Assembly (NCBI GenBank): GCA_035455185.1
Contig: DATIFQ010000412.1
Location: forward strand, 1 to 64,000
Reading direction: 5' to 3'
Source of the DNA: JAEHDI01 sp035455185
Lineage (GTDB): Bacteria > Acidobacteriota > Terriglobia > Bryobacterales > Bryobacteraceae
Length of the DNA: 64,000 nucleotides
The first letter of the stretch is position 1; each line of letters starts with the position of its first letter. Position numbers and translations under genes: made by a program. A model generated the notes under the pieces. It searched no databases, had not been told where the DNA came from, and was given only the letters and a program-made list of their open reading frames with translations. Positions 1 to 8,676 of the stretch are shown piece by piece.

Positions 1-2265
1 AAAGGCCGCTCCGACCCGACTGCCCAACCGGAGGTGCGGCTCATCCGGATTCACGAAGGCAAGACCACCACGCTGGCCTCAGGACTCGGCACGTTCCTGG
101 CGGGCGCGATCGCAACGGCCGCGAAACCCGACCCAAGCGGCCGCCGGCTCGCGTTGGTCCCTATTACTGCCAATAACAAACTGGCCGTCATCGATCTCGC
201 CTCCGGTAAGCCTGCGGGGACACTCCCTACCGAACTTGTGCCGTTCGGCGCCGTGCTCTCGCGTGATGGTGCCGTCGCCTACGTGAGCAATTGGGGAGGA
301 CGCCCGCCGAAACCCGGAGATCTGACCGCCCCGCTAGGTCTCAGACCGGACGCCGACCGCGCCGTCGTGGACGAGCGCGGTATTGCCTCGACGGGCACCG
401 TCACACGCATCGACTTGAAGGCGATGAAGGCAACCCATACGATCCCCGCTGAACTCCACCCGACGGCCCTCGCCTGGGACGAGCAACGGAACCGGCTCTA
501 CGTAGCCAACGCCAATACGGACTCGATCTCCGTCATTGACACGCAAACGCAAACCGTTGTCGCCGCCTTTCCGCTTGTCCCGTTCGCGGTGAAGGCATTC
601 GGCATCGCGCCGACGGCGCTGGTGCTCTCCCCGGACGGCGCGCAGCTTTATGTGGCCTGCGGCGGCATCAACGCTGTAATGTTACTCGAGGCGGGCACCG
701 GACGCATCGAGGGCATGATCCCGACAGCGTGGTATCCGAATGGGCTGGCGCTCAGCTCGGACGGGAAACTTCTCGCGGTGACGTCGCTACTCGGCGCCGG
801 CTCGGGGTGGCGCGACGAGCCGCGCAAGCGTTTCGTGCACTCGTACCGTGGGGCGCTAAACGTCATCGAGATCCCCGACAAGGCGCAACTGGCGAGCTAT
901 ACGACCGTGGTGTCGGAAAACAACCGGTTGCCGCTCGCGGGCTCCGCCTCGGAACGGCCCGCACAGCCGGCCGTGGACGCGAAGCCGGTCGCCATTCCGG
1001 CGCGCGCCGGCGAACTATCGCTGATCGAACACGTGGTGTTCATCATCAAGGAGAACCGCACGTACGACCAGGTGTTCGGCGCGCTGCCACAGGGTAATGG
1101 CGACCCGTCGCTGGTAATGTTCGGCCGCGACGTGACGCCGAATCACCACAAGCTGGCCGAGCAGTTCGTCGTAATCGACAACTTCTACGCGACCGGCGGG
1201 AACAGCGCCGACGGGCACCAGTGGCTGACGCAGGCCAACGAGGTCGCCTACTGCCTGTGGCCGGGCTACGCTGGGCGCAGCTATCCGTTTGACGGCTCGG
1301 ACCCGCTCGCGTACTCGCACAGCGGCTTCTTGTGGGACGCGGCGCTAGCGCGCGGGAGAACCGTCCGCGTGTACGGCGAGTATGCGGGACGCCTGCCGGT
1401 TCCGTCCTCCGAGCGGCAGCCGCTACTGGAGCGCTGGCGCAACGGTGAGGATTTCACGCAGAGGTGGAACATCACCGCGCCCATCGACAAGCTGAATACG
1501 ATCCTCGCGCGGAACTATCCGACGTACACAACGCACATTCCAGACGTGGTGCGGGCGCAGATCTTCCTGGCAGACCTTCGCAAGTTGGAGCAAGAGGGCA
1601 GGATGCCGAACCTCGTGATGATCCAGCTTCCCTCGAATCACACCAACGGCGCGCAGCCGGGGATTTCGTCGGCCAAGGCGATGGTGGCGGACAACGACCT
1701 GGCGATGGGGAAGATCGTCGAGGCACTCTCTCACAGCCAGTTCTGGCCGAAGATGGCCGTCTTCATCGTGGAAGACGATGCGCAGAACGGCGTCGATCAC
1801 GTGGACGGACATCGCACGGTAGCGCTGGTGGCGAGCCCCTACGCCAAGCGTGGCGCGGTCGACTCGACGTTCTACTCGACGCAGAGCATGGTGAAGACGA
1901 TCGAGCTGATTCTCGGACTGCCGACGCTTTCGCTGTTCGACCTGATCGCGCACGACATGCGGAACAGCTTCACGGACACGCCCGACCTGACGCCGTATAA
2001 AGCGGAGGAGCCCACGCAGTCTCTGTTCGAGCAAAACCCGCCGGTCGAAGGGCTCAAGGGACCCGCACGGGAGGCGGCGGTTGCATCAATGAAGATGCGC
2101 TTCGACGTACCGGATGCGGCGCCGTCGGACCGGCTGAACCGCATCCTATGGCACCAGGTACGCGGGTGGAACACACCCTATCCAGGCACGCGCACGGCCG
2201 TCTTCGCGCCACTCTCGCTCGACCTCGACGATGACGAGCGGGAGGAGGCGGTGGGCCGGGAGTAA
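1..2265 (+). CDS. beta-propeller / phosphoesterase-family protein, 5' end cut by the window
   Basis: The reading frame is open from base 1, and GTG at 34 is only the first start-like codon, so the true N-terminus lies outside the window. The first ~300 residues carry YVTN-type beta-propeller repeats (for example LYVANANTDSISVIDT). From about residue 335 there is a phosphoesterase domain (PF04185-like) beginning VFIIKENRTYDQVFG, followed by DNFYATGGNSADGHQW and VEDDAQNGVDHVDGHR, which look like metal or substrate sites of the alkaline-phosphatase-like fold. Proteins of this architecture are usually exported and presumed to hydrolyse phosphate esters. The substrate cannot be told from sequence. 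It stands alone on the plus strand, facing the ABC transporter genes. Family confidence is high, function low. Confidence 0.88.
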   Translation, partial: KGRSDPTAQPEVRLIRIHEGKTTTLASGLGTFLAGAIATAAKPDPSGRRLALVPITANNKLAVIDLASGKPAGTLPTELVPFGAVLSRDGAVAYVSNWGGRPPKPGDLTAPLGLRPDADRAVVDERGIASTGTVTRIDLKAMKATHTIPAELHPTALAWDEQRNRLYVANANTDSISVIDTQTQTVVAAFPLVPFAVKAFGIAPTALVLSPDGAQLYVACGGINAVMLLEAGTGRIEGMIPTAWYPNGLALSSDGKLLAVTSLLGAGSGWRDEPRKRFVHSYRGALNVIEIPDKAQLASYTTVVSENNRLPLAGSASERPAQPAVDAKPVAIPARAGELSLIEHVVFIIKENRTYDQVFGALPQGNGDPSLVMFGRDVTPNHHKLAEQFVVIDNFYATGGNSADGHQWLTQANEVAYCLWPGYAGRSYPFDGSDPLAYSHSGFLWDAALARGRTVRVYGEYAGRLPVPSSERQPLLERWRNGEDFTQRWNITAPIDKLNTILARNYPTYTTHIPDVVRAQIFLADLRKLEQEGRMPNLVMIQLPSNHTNGAQPGISSAKAMVADNDLAMGKIVEALSHSQFWPKMAVFIVEDDAQNGVDHVDGHRTVALVASPYAKRGAVDSTFYSTQSMVKTIELILGLPTLSLFDLIAHDMRNSFTDTPDLTPYKAEEPTQSLFEQNPPVEGLKGPAREAAVASMKMRFDVPDAAPSDRLNRILWHQVRGWNTPYPGTRTAVFAPLSLDLDDDEREEAVGRE

Positions 2266-2440
2266 GATGGTTTCCCGCAAAGGTGCGAAGGCCGCAAAGA
2301 TCTGATTCGTGTGGACTAGCTCAAAACCAACGATACGTGGTGCCAGAAACGGGGACAAACGCGCCTGACCGTCACACCGGACGGTTGAGGTGAGCCTCTT
2401 CGACGGATTCGCGCTCATTCGCGTTCATTTGCGACCTTGA

Positions 2441-4138
2441 TCAGTGGGTGATATCGAGGGTGCGGACGGCGGGGTCGGGCAGGTCTTCGAAAAGGAAGCG
2501 GAAATCGGGCCCGAGTTGCCGCAGGCGGAGCCAGCGCAGCAAGACGGTCAATGCAGCGATGGCTGACAGGACCAGTGCAAAACTGGCGGGACGGTCGAGC
2601 AATCGGTACTCGACTTTCGCCATGTAGTGAGCGTACATCCAATACGCCGCCAGGTAGACGGGCCAGAACCCTTTCACGTTCGCCTTGCCGGGCAGGTAAG
2701 TGCAGGTAAACGGGATCTTATCGAAGTTCAGCAGCAACAACTCAACCAGCAGCGCCGAAAGGACCAGCCCGTATGCGAGGTGCGCGCCGGCTACACGCCA
2801 TCCCCAAAGCAACACGTGGGCCGGAAGCAATCCGAGCAACACGGGATAAATGGCGAGCGCAAGCATCGCTCTCCGGACGCCGGCGCGGCAGCGTGCCGTC
2901 TCGGAGGGCTCCGCCGCCTGAAACAGCCAGTTGGCATTCAGCTCCGCCGGCACCGTAAAGGCGAAACGCATTCCCGAAACGACGAAGAAAGATAGCACGA
3001 GCTGCACTGAGAGTACGGCCGGAACCGGCCTGCCGCCAGCAGAGTAACGCAGAATTACAGCCGCGCTGCCGAGGACCAGGGCGAGCCCGACGCCCACATA
3101 GGCTGCCATCAAAAGCCGGTGGACGCGGCTCCGCAGCAACGTCAACCGGATGAACTGAAAGCATCCTCGCTCGAGGGGGTGGGTGAGGACGAAATGGTTC
3201 AGCAACACTGCCGCCAGGCGCGCCATGAACCCCGGACCGGAGCGCCCGGGTTCGAGTGACTCCAGCAGTCTCTTCATGTGACGCCGGTAACTGATCCAGT
3301 AGGCCAACGCGGCCACCGCCGCGCAGACGGTGATAGCCGCAACGGCAACCTTCGCCAGCGGCGAGAACACCGGACTGCCGCGGCCCATCAACTCCTGGTA
3401 CAGTCCGAGGAACCAGAAGGGCGGGAACGCGTACATCCATGGGTCGTTCCCGTGCACCCGTGCTGTGACAGAGAAGAGCAGCATTGGCATAAGAAGAAAG
3501 AGGAGAACCAGTGCGAGTACCGTGGCGAGCTGAATGTAAACCGACAGGCGCCGAAACCACTTCGGACTCAGTATGTTCAACATTATGCCTTGCAGGCCGA
3601 CGAAGAACAGGAACACGAAGGAGCACGCGGCGAAGGTCGCGATGATATGTCCGGCTACGAACCGCCCGTAATCAAAGCTGGACTTGGTAACAGAACCCAC
3701 GATTGCCGGAAACATGACGGCCGGACCCAGGTTCACCGCTGCCCACAAGATGCCCAGCAGCAAAAGCACGGATGAGAGTTTCGCGGCGAACAGCAGGCGC
3801 GTTGTGATCGGAAGCGGCACTAACACCTGATAGTCGCGCCGGTCAGGGAACAGAGCATCCCATTCAATCACGGAGAGCAAGCCAGCTAGGATCATGGAGA
3901 AGCCAATGAACAGGATCTTGTCAGGCCAAGTGATTATCTCGCGCTCCGGGTAGTCGACCGCCGCGTACTTGAGCAGCATGAGCAGGCAGTAGAAACAGCC
4001 GGGTGCGGCCACCAAGCCAAGGATCTGCGTGAATGCGGCGTGCATCCCGGTTTCCGGCGAGCTGATGAGGTCGTTATCAAGAAAACCGGCGAAGAAGTGC
4101 TGGACAAGACGGCCGAAGCGGCTCTCCCGAATCGACAT
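2441..4138 (-). CDS. ABC-2 type transporter permease
   Basis: This 565-residue protein has many hydrophobic segments, for example around residues 38-60, 75-95, 115-140, 160-190 and 200-225, with more toward the C-terminus, as in large ABC-2 exporter permeases. It begins 12 bases after the stop of the ATPase gene in the same direction, and a GAGGAG ribosome-binding site lies six bases before its ATG in that gap. The two genes should form one exporter. A decayed second copy of its C-terminal third lies at 5093-5750, with near-identical stretches such as VSGMRFAFTVPAEL. Substrate unknown. Confidence 0.85.
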   Translation of the reverse strand: MSIRESRFGRLVQHFFAGFLDNDLISSPETGMHAAFTQILGLVAAPGCFYCLLMLLKYAAVDYPEREIITWPDKILFIGFSMILAGLLSVIEWDALFPDRRDYQVLVPLPITTRLLFAAKLSSVLLLLGILWAAVNLGPAVMFPAIVGSVTKSSFDYGRFVAGHIIATFAACSFVFLFFVGLQGIMLNILSPKWFRRLSVYIQLATVLALVLLFLLMPMLLFSVTARVHGNDPWMYAFPPFWFLGLYQELMGRGSPVFSPLAKVAVAAITVCAAVAALAYWISYRRHMKRLLESLEPGRSGPGFMARLAAVLLNHFVLTHPLERGCFQFIRLTLLRSRVHRLLMAAYVGVGLALVLGSAAVILRYSAGGRPVPAVLSVQLVLSFFVVSGMRFAFTVPAELNANWLFQAAEPSETARCRAGVRRAMLALAIYPVLLGLLPAHVLLWGWRVAGAHLAYGLVLSALLVELLLLNFDKIPFTCTYLPGKANVKGFWPVYLAAYWMYAHYMAKVEYRLLDRPASFALVLSAIAALTVLLRWLRLRQLGPDFRFLFEDLPDPAVRTLDITH

Positions 4139-4150
4139 GGCGCGCTCCTC

Positions 4151-4918
4151 TCAGGAGATTCTCATCGCTTCCGCGATGTCGCTGGCAATACCCTCGGTGC
4201 TTTCCTGGAGCACGAGTTGCGCGAACACGCTCTCCAGCGACGGCGCCTGCAACAGGTCGCGCAGCTCAAGGACGTCGCCGTCCGCCGCGATGCGCCCGCG
4301 CTTGAGGATGACGACCCGCGAGCAGACCTTTTCAACCGTTTCGAGAACGTGGGAGCTGTAGAGGATGATCTTGCCGCGGCCGGCCAGCGCACGAACCAGA
4401 TCGCGAAAAACGAGCGCTGTCGTCACGTCGAGACCGGACAGCGGCTCGTCGAAGACAAGCAGCTCGGGGTCGTGCAGCAGGGCGCCGCAGATGAGCACCT
4501 TTTGCCGCATTCCCTTGGAGTATGAGGCCATCAGGGAGTGGCGGTCGGACTGGAGACCAAACAGACGCAGCAGTGCATCGGCTTTTTCGCCGAGGGCCTT
4601 CTCGGGCAGGCAGCGAAGGCGACCGACCAGCAGCAGATACTCCCGCCCGGTGAGATAAGGGTAGATGTGCGGCTCTTCGGGAACGTAGCCGACCGAGCGT
4701 TTGTAGCCGGGCAGGTCGTCTTTGATGTCCCGTCCGTGGAAGTAGACGTGGCCGCGGGTCGGATCGAGAAGACCAGTGATCATCTTCACGGTAGTGCTTT
4801 TCCCCGAACCGTTGGGGCCAAGATAGCCGAGGACCTCGCCAGGATGGATCGTGAAGCTGACATCGTCCACCGCCGGGATGGCCGAGTAATGCTTCGTAAG
4901 TCCATGAACCTCAAGCAT
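4151..4918 (-). CDS. ABC transporter ATP-binding protein
   Basis: At 255 residues this is a typical ABC-2 exporter ATPase. Walker A is GPNGSGKST near residue 34. The signature motif is the variant YSKGMRQK common in this subfamily, and Walker B is LLVFDEPLSGLD near residue 155, followed by a switch His in SSHVLE. It is first in a two-gene unit with the permease downstream. The 35 bases before its ATG contain an inverted repeat that is also kept in front of the decayed duplicate at 5916. Confidence 0.93.
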   Translation of the reverse strand: MLEVHGLTKHYSAIPAVDDVSFTIHPGEVLGYLGPNGSGKSTTVKMITGLLDPTRGHVYFHGRDIKDDLPGYKRSVGYVPEEPHIYPYLTGREYLLLVGRLRCLPEKALGEKADALLRLFGLQSDRHSLMASYSKGMRQKVLICGALLHDPELLVFDEPLSGLDVTTALVFRDLVRALAGRGKIILYSSHVLETVEKVCSRVVILKRGRIAADGDVLELRDLLQAPSLESVFAQLVLQESTEGIASDIAEAMRIS

Positions 4919-4928
4919 GCCGAGTTAG

Positions 4929-4950
4929 ACACCGGGTCAACAGCCGGTGT
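4929..4950. promoter_or_regulatory. inverted repeat upstream of the ABC ATPase gene, possible operator
   Basis: ACACCGG and CCGGTGT arms are separated by eight bases, starting 11 bases before the ATPase ATG. The decayed duplicate keeps the same element at 5927-5948 with one mismatch. It could be an operator, or a leader hairpin. No binding protein is encoded next to it. Confidence 0.3.
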
Positions 4951-5092
4951 TCCCGGGCGGGCGGACATAGAATGATGCTGGATGGCGCCGGCATACCGGC
5001 AGGGCCAATGCATGCTACAAATCGTCGTGATGGAAGTCGTCGCCCAGTCGATCGACGTCGAGGTGGTCCGCCGACGGGCGGCGCGTGGCCAG

Positions 5093-5916
5093 TCAGTGGC
5101 TGATGTTGAGGGTGCGGACGGCGGGGTCGGGCAGATCTTCGAACAGGAAGCGGAATTCGGGTCCGAGTTGCCGTTGCCGGAGTCAGCGCAGGATGGCCGT
5201 CCCGGCGGCGATGCTCAGCAGGAACAGTGCAAAACCGGCGGGGCGTTCGAGCAGTCGGTACTCGATGTTCGCCATGAAGTGAGCCTAGATCCAGTACATC
5301 CCCAGGTGGAGCGGCCAAAACCCTTTCACGTTCGCCTTGCCGGGCAGGTAGGAGCACGTGATCGGGATCTTTTCGAAGTTCCACAGCAACAACTCAATCA
5401 GCAGCACCGAAAGGACCAACCCGTATGCGAGGTGGGCGCCGGCGAACTGCCAGCCCCACAGCAAGGCGTGGGCCGGTAGCAATGCGAGCAGCACCAGACA
5501 GACCGCGAGCGCCAGCATTGCTCTCCGTACGCCGGAGCGGCAGCGTGCGGTTTCGGACGGCTCCGCCGCCTGAAAGAGCCAGTTGGCGTGCAACTCCGCC
5601 GGCACCGTAAAGGCGAAACGCATTCCCGAAACGACGAAGAAGGACAGCACGAGCTGGACTGAGAGCAGGGCTGGCGCCGGTTTGCCGCCAGAAGCCGACA
5701 GGAGAATCACAGCCGCGCCGCCGAGGACGAGTGCGACACCGACGCCCAACGGCGCCTACAACAGGTCGCGCAGCTCTAAGGACGTCCCCAGTCCGCCGCG
5801 ACGTGCCCTCGCTTGAAGATGACGACGAGGACCTCGCCGGGATAGATCGTGAAGCTGACATCGTCCACCGCCGGGATGGCCGAGTAATGATTCGTAAGTC
5901 CATGGACGTCCAGCAT
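5093..5916 (-). pseudogene. decayed, internally deleted duplicate of the ABC ATPase-permease pair
   Basis: From 5916 leftward the sequence copies the first ~28 codons of the ATPase gene at 4918, then jumps at the PGEVL codons to the ATPase C-terminal VVI-KRG region, losing about 190 codons. It then jumps again from the ATPase LRDLL codons to the middle of the permease (VGVALVLG) and runs to the permease's own stop position. The permease part is disabled by in-frame stops at 5756 (CAG to TAG), 5285 (TAC to TAG) and 5183 (TGG to TGA), and the ATPase part is frameshifted near 5790. No transposase or long direct repeat flanks it, so tandem duplication followed by deletion is the simplest origin. 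Confidence 0.9.
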
Positions 5917-6008
5917 GCGGAGTTAGACACCAGGTCATGAGCCGGTGTTCCCGGTAAACGTGTTGTACAAAGAGCACAGAGAAGGTGGGGCCCTGCGCGT
6001 CCGGTAGC

Positions 6009-6692
6009 TCATACGCCGCGGCGGGCTCCCCAGAGGTCGACGTGGAGGCGGGGGCTGAAGCGAAAGCCTTCCCGCTTGCAGATCTCGGCAATCCAGAGGG
6101 AACGCTCGTGGAGGGTGGCGGGGTCGGTTCCTTCGGGCATCAGGACTACCTTCAGACGGGACGCACCAAGGTCCGTGACCATGGCAAGAATCTCGTTGAG
6201 ATCTTCAGGCTGCTGGACGACAAACTTGAGCTGGTAGTCGTAGTCCGACATCAGGCGGGCCAGGACCTGGGGCTGGAAGCGAAGGCGATCGTGTTGAGCG
6301 GCCCATCGACCACCGTCACGCTTGCGAGGGGTGGAGTTGGACGTCTTCGGGCTGATGCTCATGAGGTCGCAAGCAACGGGGGCGAAGACGGTGCCGGCGG
6401 TCTCAATGGTGATGTGCAGCCCGGCGGTGCGCAGGCCCTCGGTGAGCGGGACGATCTCCGGCGCGATCATCGGTTCGCCGCCGGTGACAACAACGTAACG
6501 CGCGGGATAGCGCCGCACGTCCGCCAGGATTTCCCCGACCTCCATCTCCGTGCCTTCCGGCTGCCACGATGTGTAGGGCGTGTCGCACCAAACGCAGCGG
6601 AGGTTGCAGCCGGAGGTACGAACGAAAACGCTTGGCGTACCCACGAGGGCGCCCTCGCCCTGAGTGGAGTAGAAAACCTCCGAGATTCTCAC
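6009..6692 (-). CDS. queE: 7-carboxy-7-deazaguanine synthase (radical SAM)
   Basis: QueE converts 6-carboxytetrahydropterin to 7-carboxy-7-deazaguanine on the route to queuosine and related 7-deazaguanines. The radical-SAM cluster motif is CNLRCVWC (Cys29, 33, 36 from the chosen start), preceded by the family's N-terminal YSTQGEG. I chose GTG at 6692 because it overlaps the queC stop as GTGA and gives a normal 227-residue protein. An ATG at 6755 would add 21 unlike residues inside queC. It is the last gene of MFS-queC-queE. Homologues often begin with Met just before the I-S-E-x-F segment, which fits this start. Confidence 0.93.
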   Translation of the reverse strand: MRISEVFYSTQGEGALVGTPSVFVRTSGCNLRCVWCDTPYTSWQPEGTEMEVGEILADVRRYPARYVVVTGGEPMIAPEIVPLTEGLRTAGLHITIETAGTVFAPVACDLMSISPKTSNSTPRKRDGGRWAAQHDRLRFQPQVLARLMSDYDYQLKFVVQQPEDLNEILAMVTDLGASRLKVVLMPEGTDPATLHERSLWIAEICKREGFRFSPRLHVDLWGARRGV

Positions 6693-7384
6693 GAGCGGTA
6701 TTCCAGCGGGTCCTTGAGTCCCGCCTGCTGGAAGCCCTTGAGCCGGAGCAGGCACGAATCACAGGCGCCGCAAGGGCGACCCCGTTCGTCAGGGTCATAG
6801 CAACTGACGGTGAGGCGGAAGTCCACGCCGAGCGCGGCGGCGAACCGCACGATTTCCGCCTTGCTCAGACGGATAAGGGGTGTGTGGATGCGCACCCGAG
6901 TGTTGCCCTCGACGCCGGCCTTGGTCGCGAGCACGGCCATCCGCTCGAAGGCCTCGATGTACTCAGCACGACAATCGGGGTAGCCGGAGTAATCGATGGC
7001 GTTTACGCCGATGAAGATGTCGGACGCGCCGAGCACCTCGGCCCAGGCCAGCGCGAACGAGAGGAAGATCGTGTTGCGGGCCGGGACGTAAGTTATGGGA
7101 ATCCCTAGTCCTATCACTTCGGCGGGGCGCGCCTTGGGCACTTCGATGTCCGCTGTGAGGGCGGAGCCTCCGATGGCGCGCAGATCAAAACTCACGACAA
7201 GATGCCGGGCCGCGCCGAGATCAGCGGCCACGCGCGCCGCGGCCTCAAGTTCCGCTCGGTGTCGCTGGCCGTAGTCGAAGGAGAGTGCATAGCACTCGAA
7301 GCCTTCCTTGCGTGCGAAGGCGAGGCATGCCGAGGAGTCAAGGCCGCCACTCAAGAGACAGACCGCTTTGGGCCGTTCGCTCAT
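6689..7384 (-). CDS. queC: 7-cyano-7-deazaguanine synthase
   Basis: QueC makes preQ0 from 7-carboxy-7-deazaguanine with ATP and ammonia. The 231-residue protein has the PP-loop SGGLDSS at 12-18 and the C-terminal zinc cysteines C195, C205, C208 and C211 (CYDP...PCGACDSC). Its ATG overlaps the upstream MFS stop codon as ATGA and its TGA overlaps queE, so the three genes are probably translationally coupled. QueD, QueF and Tgt are not in this window. Confidence 0.96.
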   Translation of the reverse strand: MSERPKAVCLLSGGLDSSACLAFARKEGFECYALSFDYGQRHRAELEAAARVAADLGAARHLVVSFDLRAIGGSALTADIEVPKARPAEVIGLGIPITYVPARNTIFLSFALAWAEVLGASDIFIGVNAIDYSGYPDCRAEYIEAFERMAVLATKAGVEGNTRVRIHTPLIRLSKAEIVRFAAALGVDFRLTVSCYDPDERGRPCGACDSCLLRLKGFQQAGLKDPLEYRS

Positions 7385-8577
7385 TTCTTCAGTTTCAGGG
7401 TCAGGAAGAACCCGACGACCGGGAAGACCAGCAGACTGGCGAGTACGTTGTGCATCGAGAAGAGGTCGGAGGCCCAGCCGGTGAGCGGGATGAAGATGAG
7501 GCCCGCGGTGCCCCAGGCGAATCCCATCATCAGAGCAGAGACGGTACCCGCCTGCGTCGGAGCAAGTTCTTGCGCCATAACAACATTCACGGGAATCGTA
7601 AACAAAAGGATGAATCCGCCGAGGATCAGGCCGAGCAAGGATGCCCACCCGCTCCCGAAGAAAAACAAGGCCAGGAAGGGCAATGAGCCGGCCATCGAGA
7701 GCAGAATGACGGTTCGCCCGCCGAAACGATCGGCGAGATGGCCGCCGAGAAAGCCCCCAAGCGCGCCGGCAGCGAGGTAACCCGAGAGTGCATAGTTGGC
7801 GCGGCTGACCGGAAAGCCCTTTTCGAGGTGGAGGTAAAGCGGCAGGAACTGGCCGAAGGTGATCTGGATGATGGAGCGGATGAAGACCAGCACGTAAAGG
7901 ATCGTGAGGGGCTTCCGGACGGCGCGCAGAACCTTCCAGTCGAAGCGGTTGCGCGGATGTGTCATGGAGGAGGGCGCCGGGGGCAGCAGAGGGAACAGCA
8001 GGAGCGTGAGGACCACTCCAGGTACAGCGGCCCAATAGCTTCGCGAGAGGCCGAGGGCGCCGGTGATTCCGGAGAAAAAGGTCGGGCCGAGCGCGTAGCC
8101 GAGAGCTCCCGCGCTGATAAAGATGGCCATTGCGATGCCGCGGCGGTCGGTAGACCCGAAGGCGACGCGAGCGGAGGCTTGCGGGTGAAACGAGGCGATG
8201 CCCGTGCCACCAAGGACAACCATCGGCAGCATCCAGACATAGGAAGGTGCGAGCCCAAGCGACGAGATGAAGATGCCGGCGGTAGCGGGAGCGAGAACGG
8301 TGAACATCCGCGTGTGGTACCGGTCGGAGAGGAAGCCATAGACCGGCTGCATCACTGACGAAAAGAAGACGAGGAGCCCGCCGAGGATACCGGCCTGAGT
8401 GAGGTTCGTACCAAAGCGGTCCACAAGCAAGGGCTGGAGGGCACCGAGCGCGCCTGAGTAAAGGTCGACAAAGAAATGTCCCAGGGACATGAGGACGAGT
8501 GTCGCCACTCCCGCGCGAGCAGCGCGCTCCGCGGCAGAATGACTTGACACTTCGGCTACGTTGGCTTCGGAACTCAT
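7381..8577 (-). CDS. MFS transporter, fosmidomycin-resistance (Fsr)-like
   Basis: This 398-residue protein has about 12 hydrophobic segments. The opening segment LGHFFVDLYSGALGALQPLL, followed by an AGILGGLLVF stretch and a later GTGIASFHPQ, resembles the Fsr branch of the major facilitator superfamily, which exports small organic acids or drugs. It heads an overlapping unit with queC and queE. That suggests co-expression but does not prove a role in deazaguanine metabolism. A TATAAT box lies 18 bases before the ATG. Confidence 0.85.
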   Translation of the reverse strand: MSSEANVAEVSSHSAAERAARAGVATLVLMSLGHFFVDLYSGALGALQPLLVDRFGTNLTQAGILGGLLVFFSSVMQPVYGFLSDRYHTRMFTVLAPATAGIFISSLGLAPSYVWMLPMVVLGGTGIASFHPQASARVAFGSTDRRGIAMAIFISAGALGYALGPTFFSGITGALGLSRSYWAAVPGVVLTLLLFPLLPPAPSSMTHPRNRFDWKVLRAVRKPLTILYVLVFIRSIIQITFGQFLPLYLHLEKGFPVSRANYALSGYLAAGALGGFLGGHLADRFGGRTVILLSMAGSLPFLALFFFGSGWASLLGLILGGFILLFTIPVNVVMAQELAPTQAGTVSALMMGFAWGTAGLIFIPLTGWASDLFSMHNVLASLLVFPVVGFFLTLKLKK

Positions 8578-8595
8578 TCCGGGGGACTGTCTTCG

Positions 8596-8601
8596 ATTAT
8601 A
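8596..8601 (-). promoter_or_regulatory. -10 box (TATAAT) of the MFS-queC-queE unit
   Basis: The minus-strand sequence GGTATAAT lies in the gap before the MFS gene, 18 bases from its ATG at 8577. The expected transcript start would leave a leader of only about 12 bases, with no obvious ribosome-binding site. No convincing -35 hexamer was seen. Confidence 0.5.
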
Positions 8602-8676
8602 CCGAGAGGAGATTCGGGCTAGGCGGTGCGCGGTCGTGCAAAGGGGCGCACCGCCGGTTCCAGTCCTTCCGAGGCC

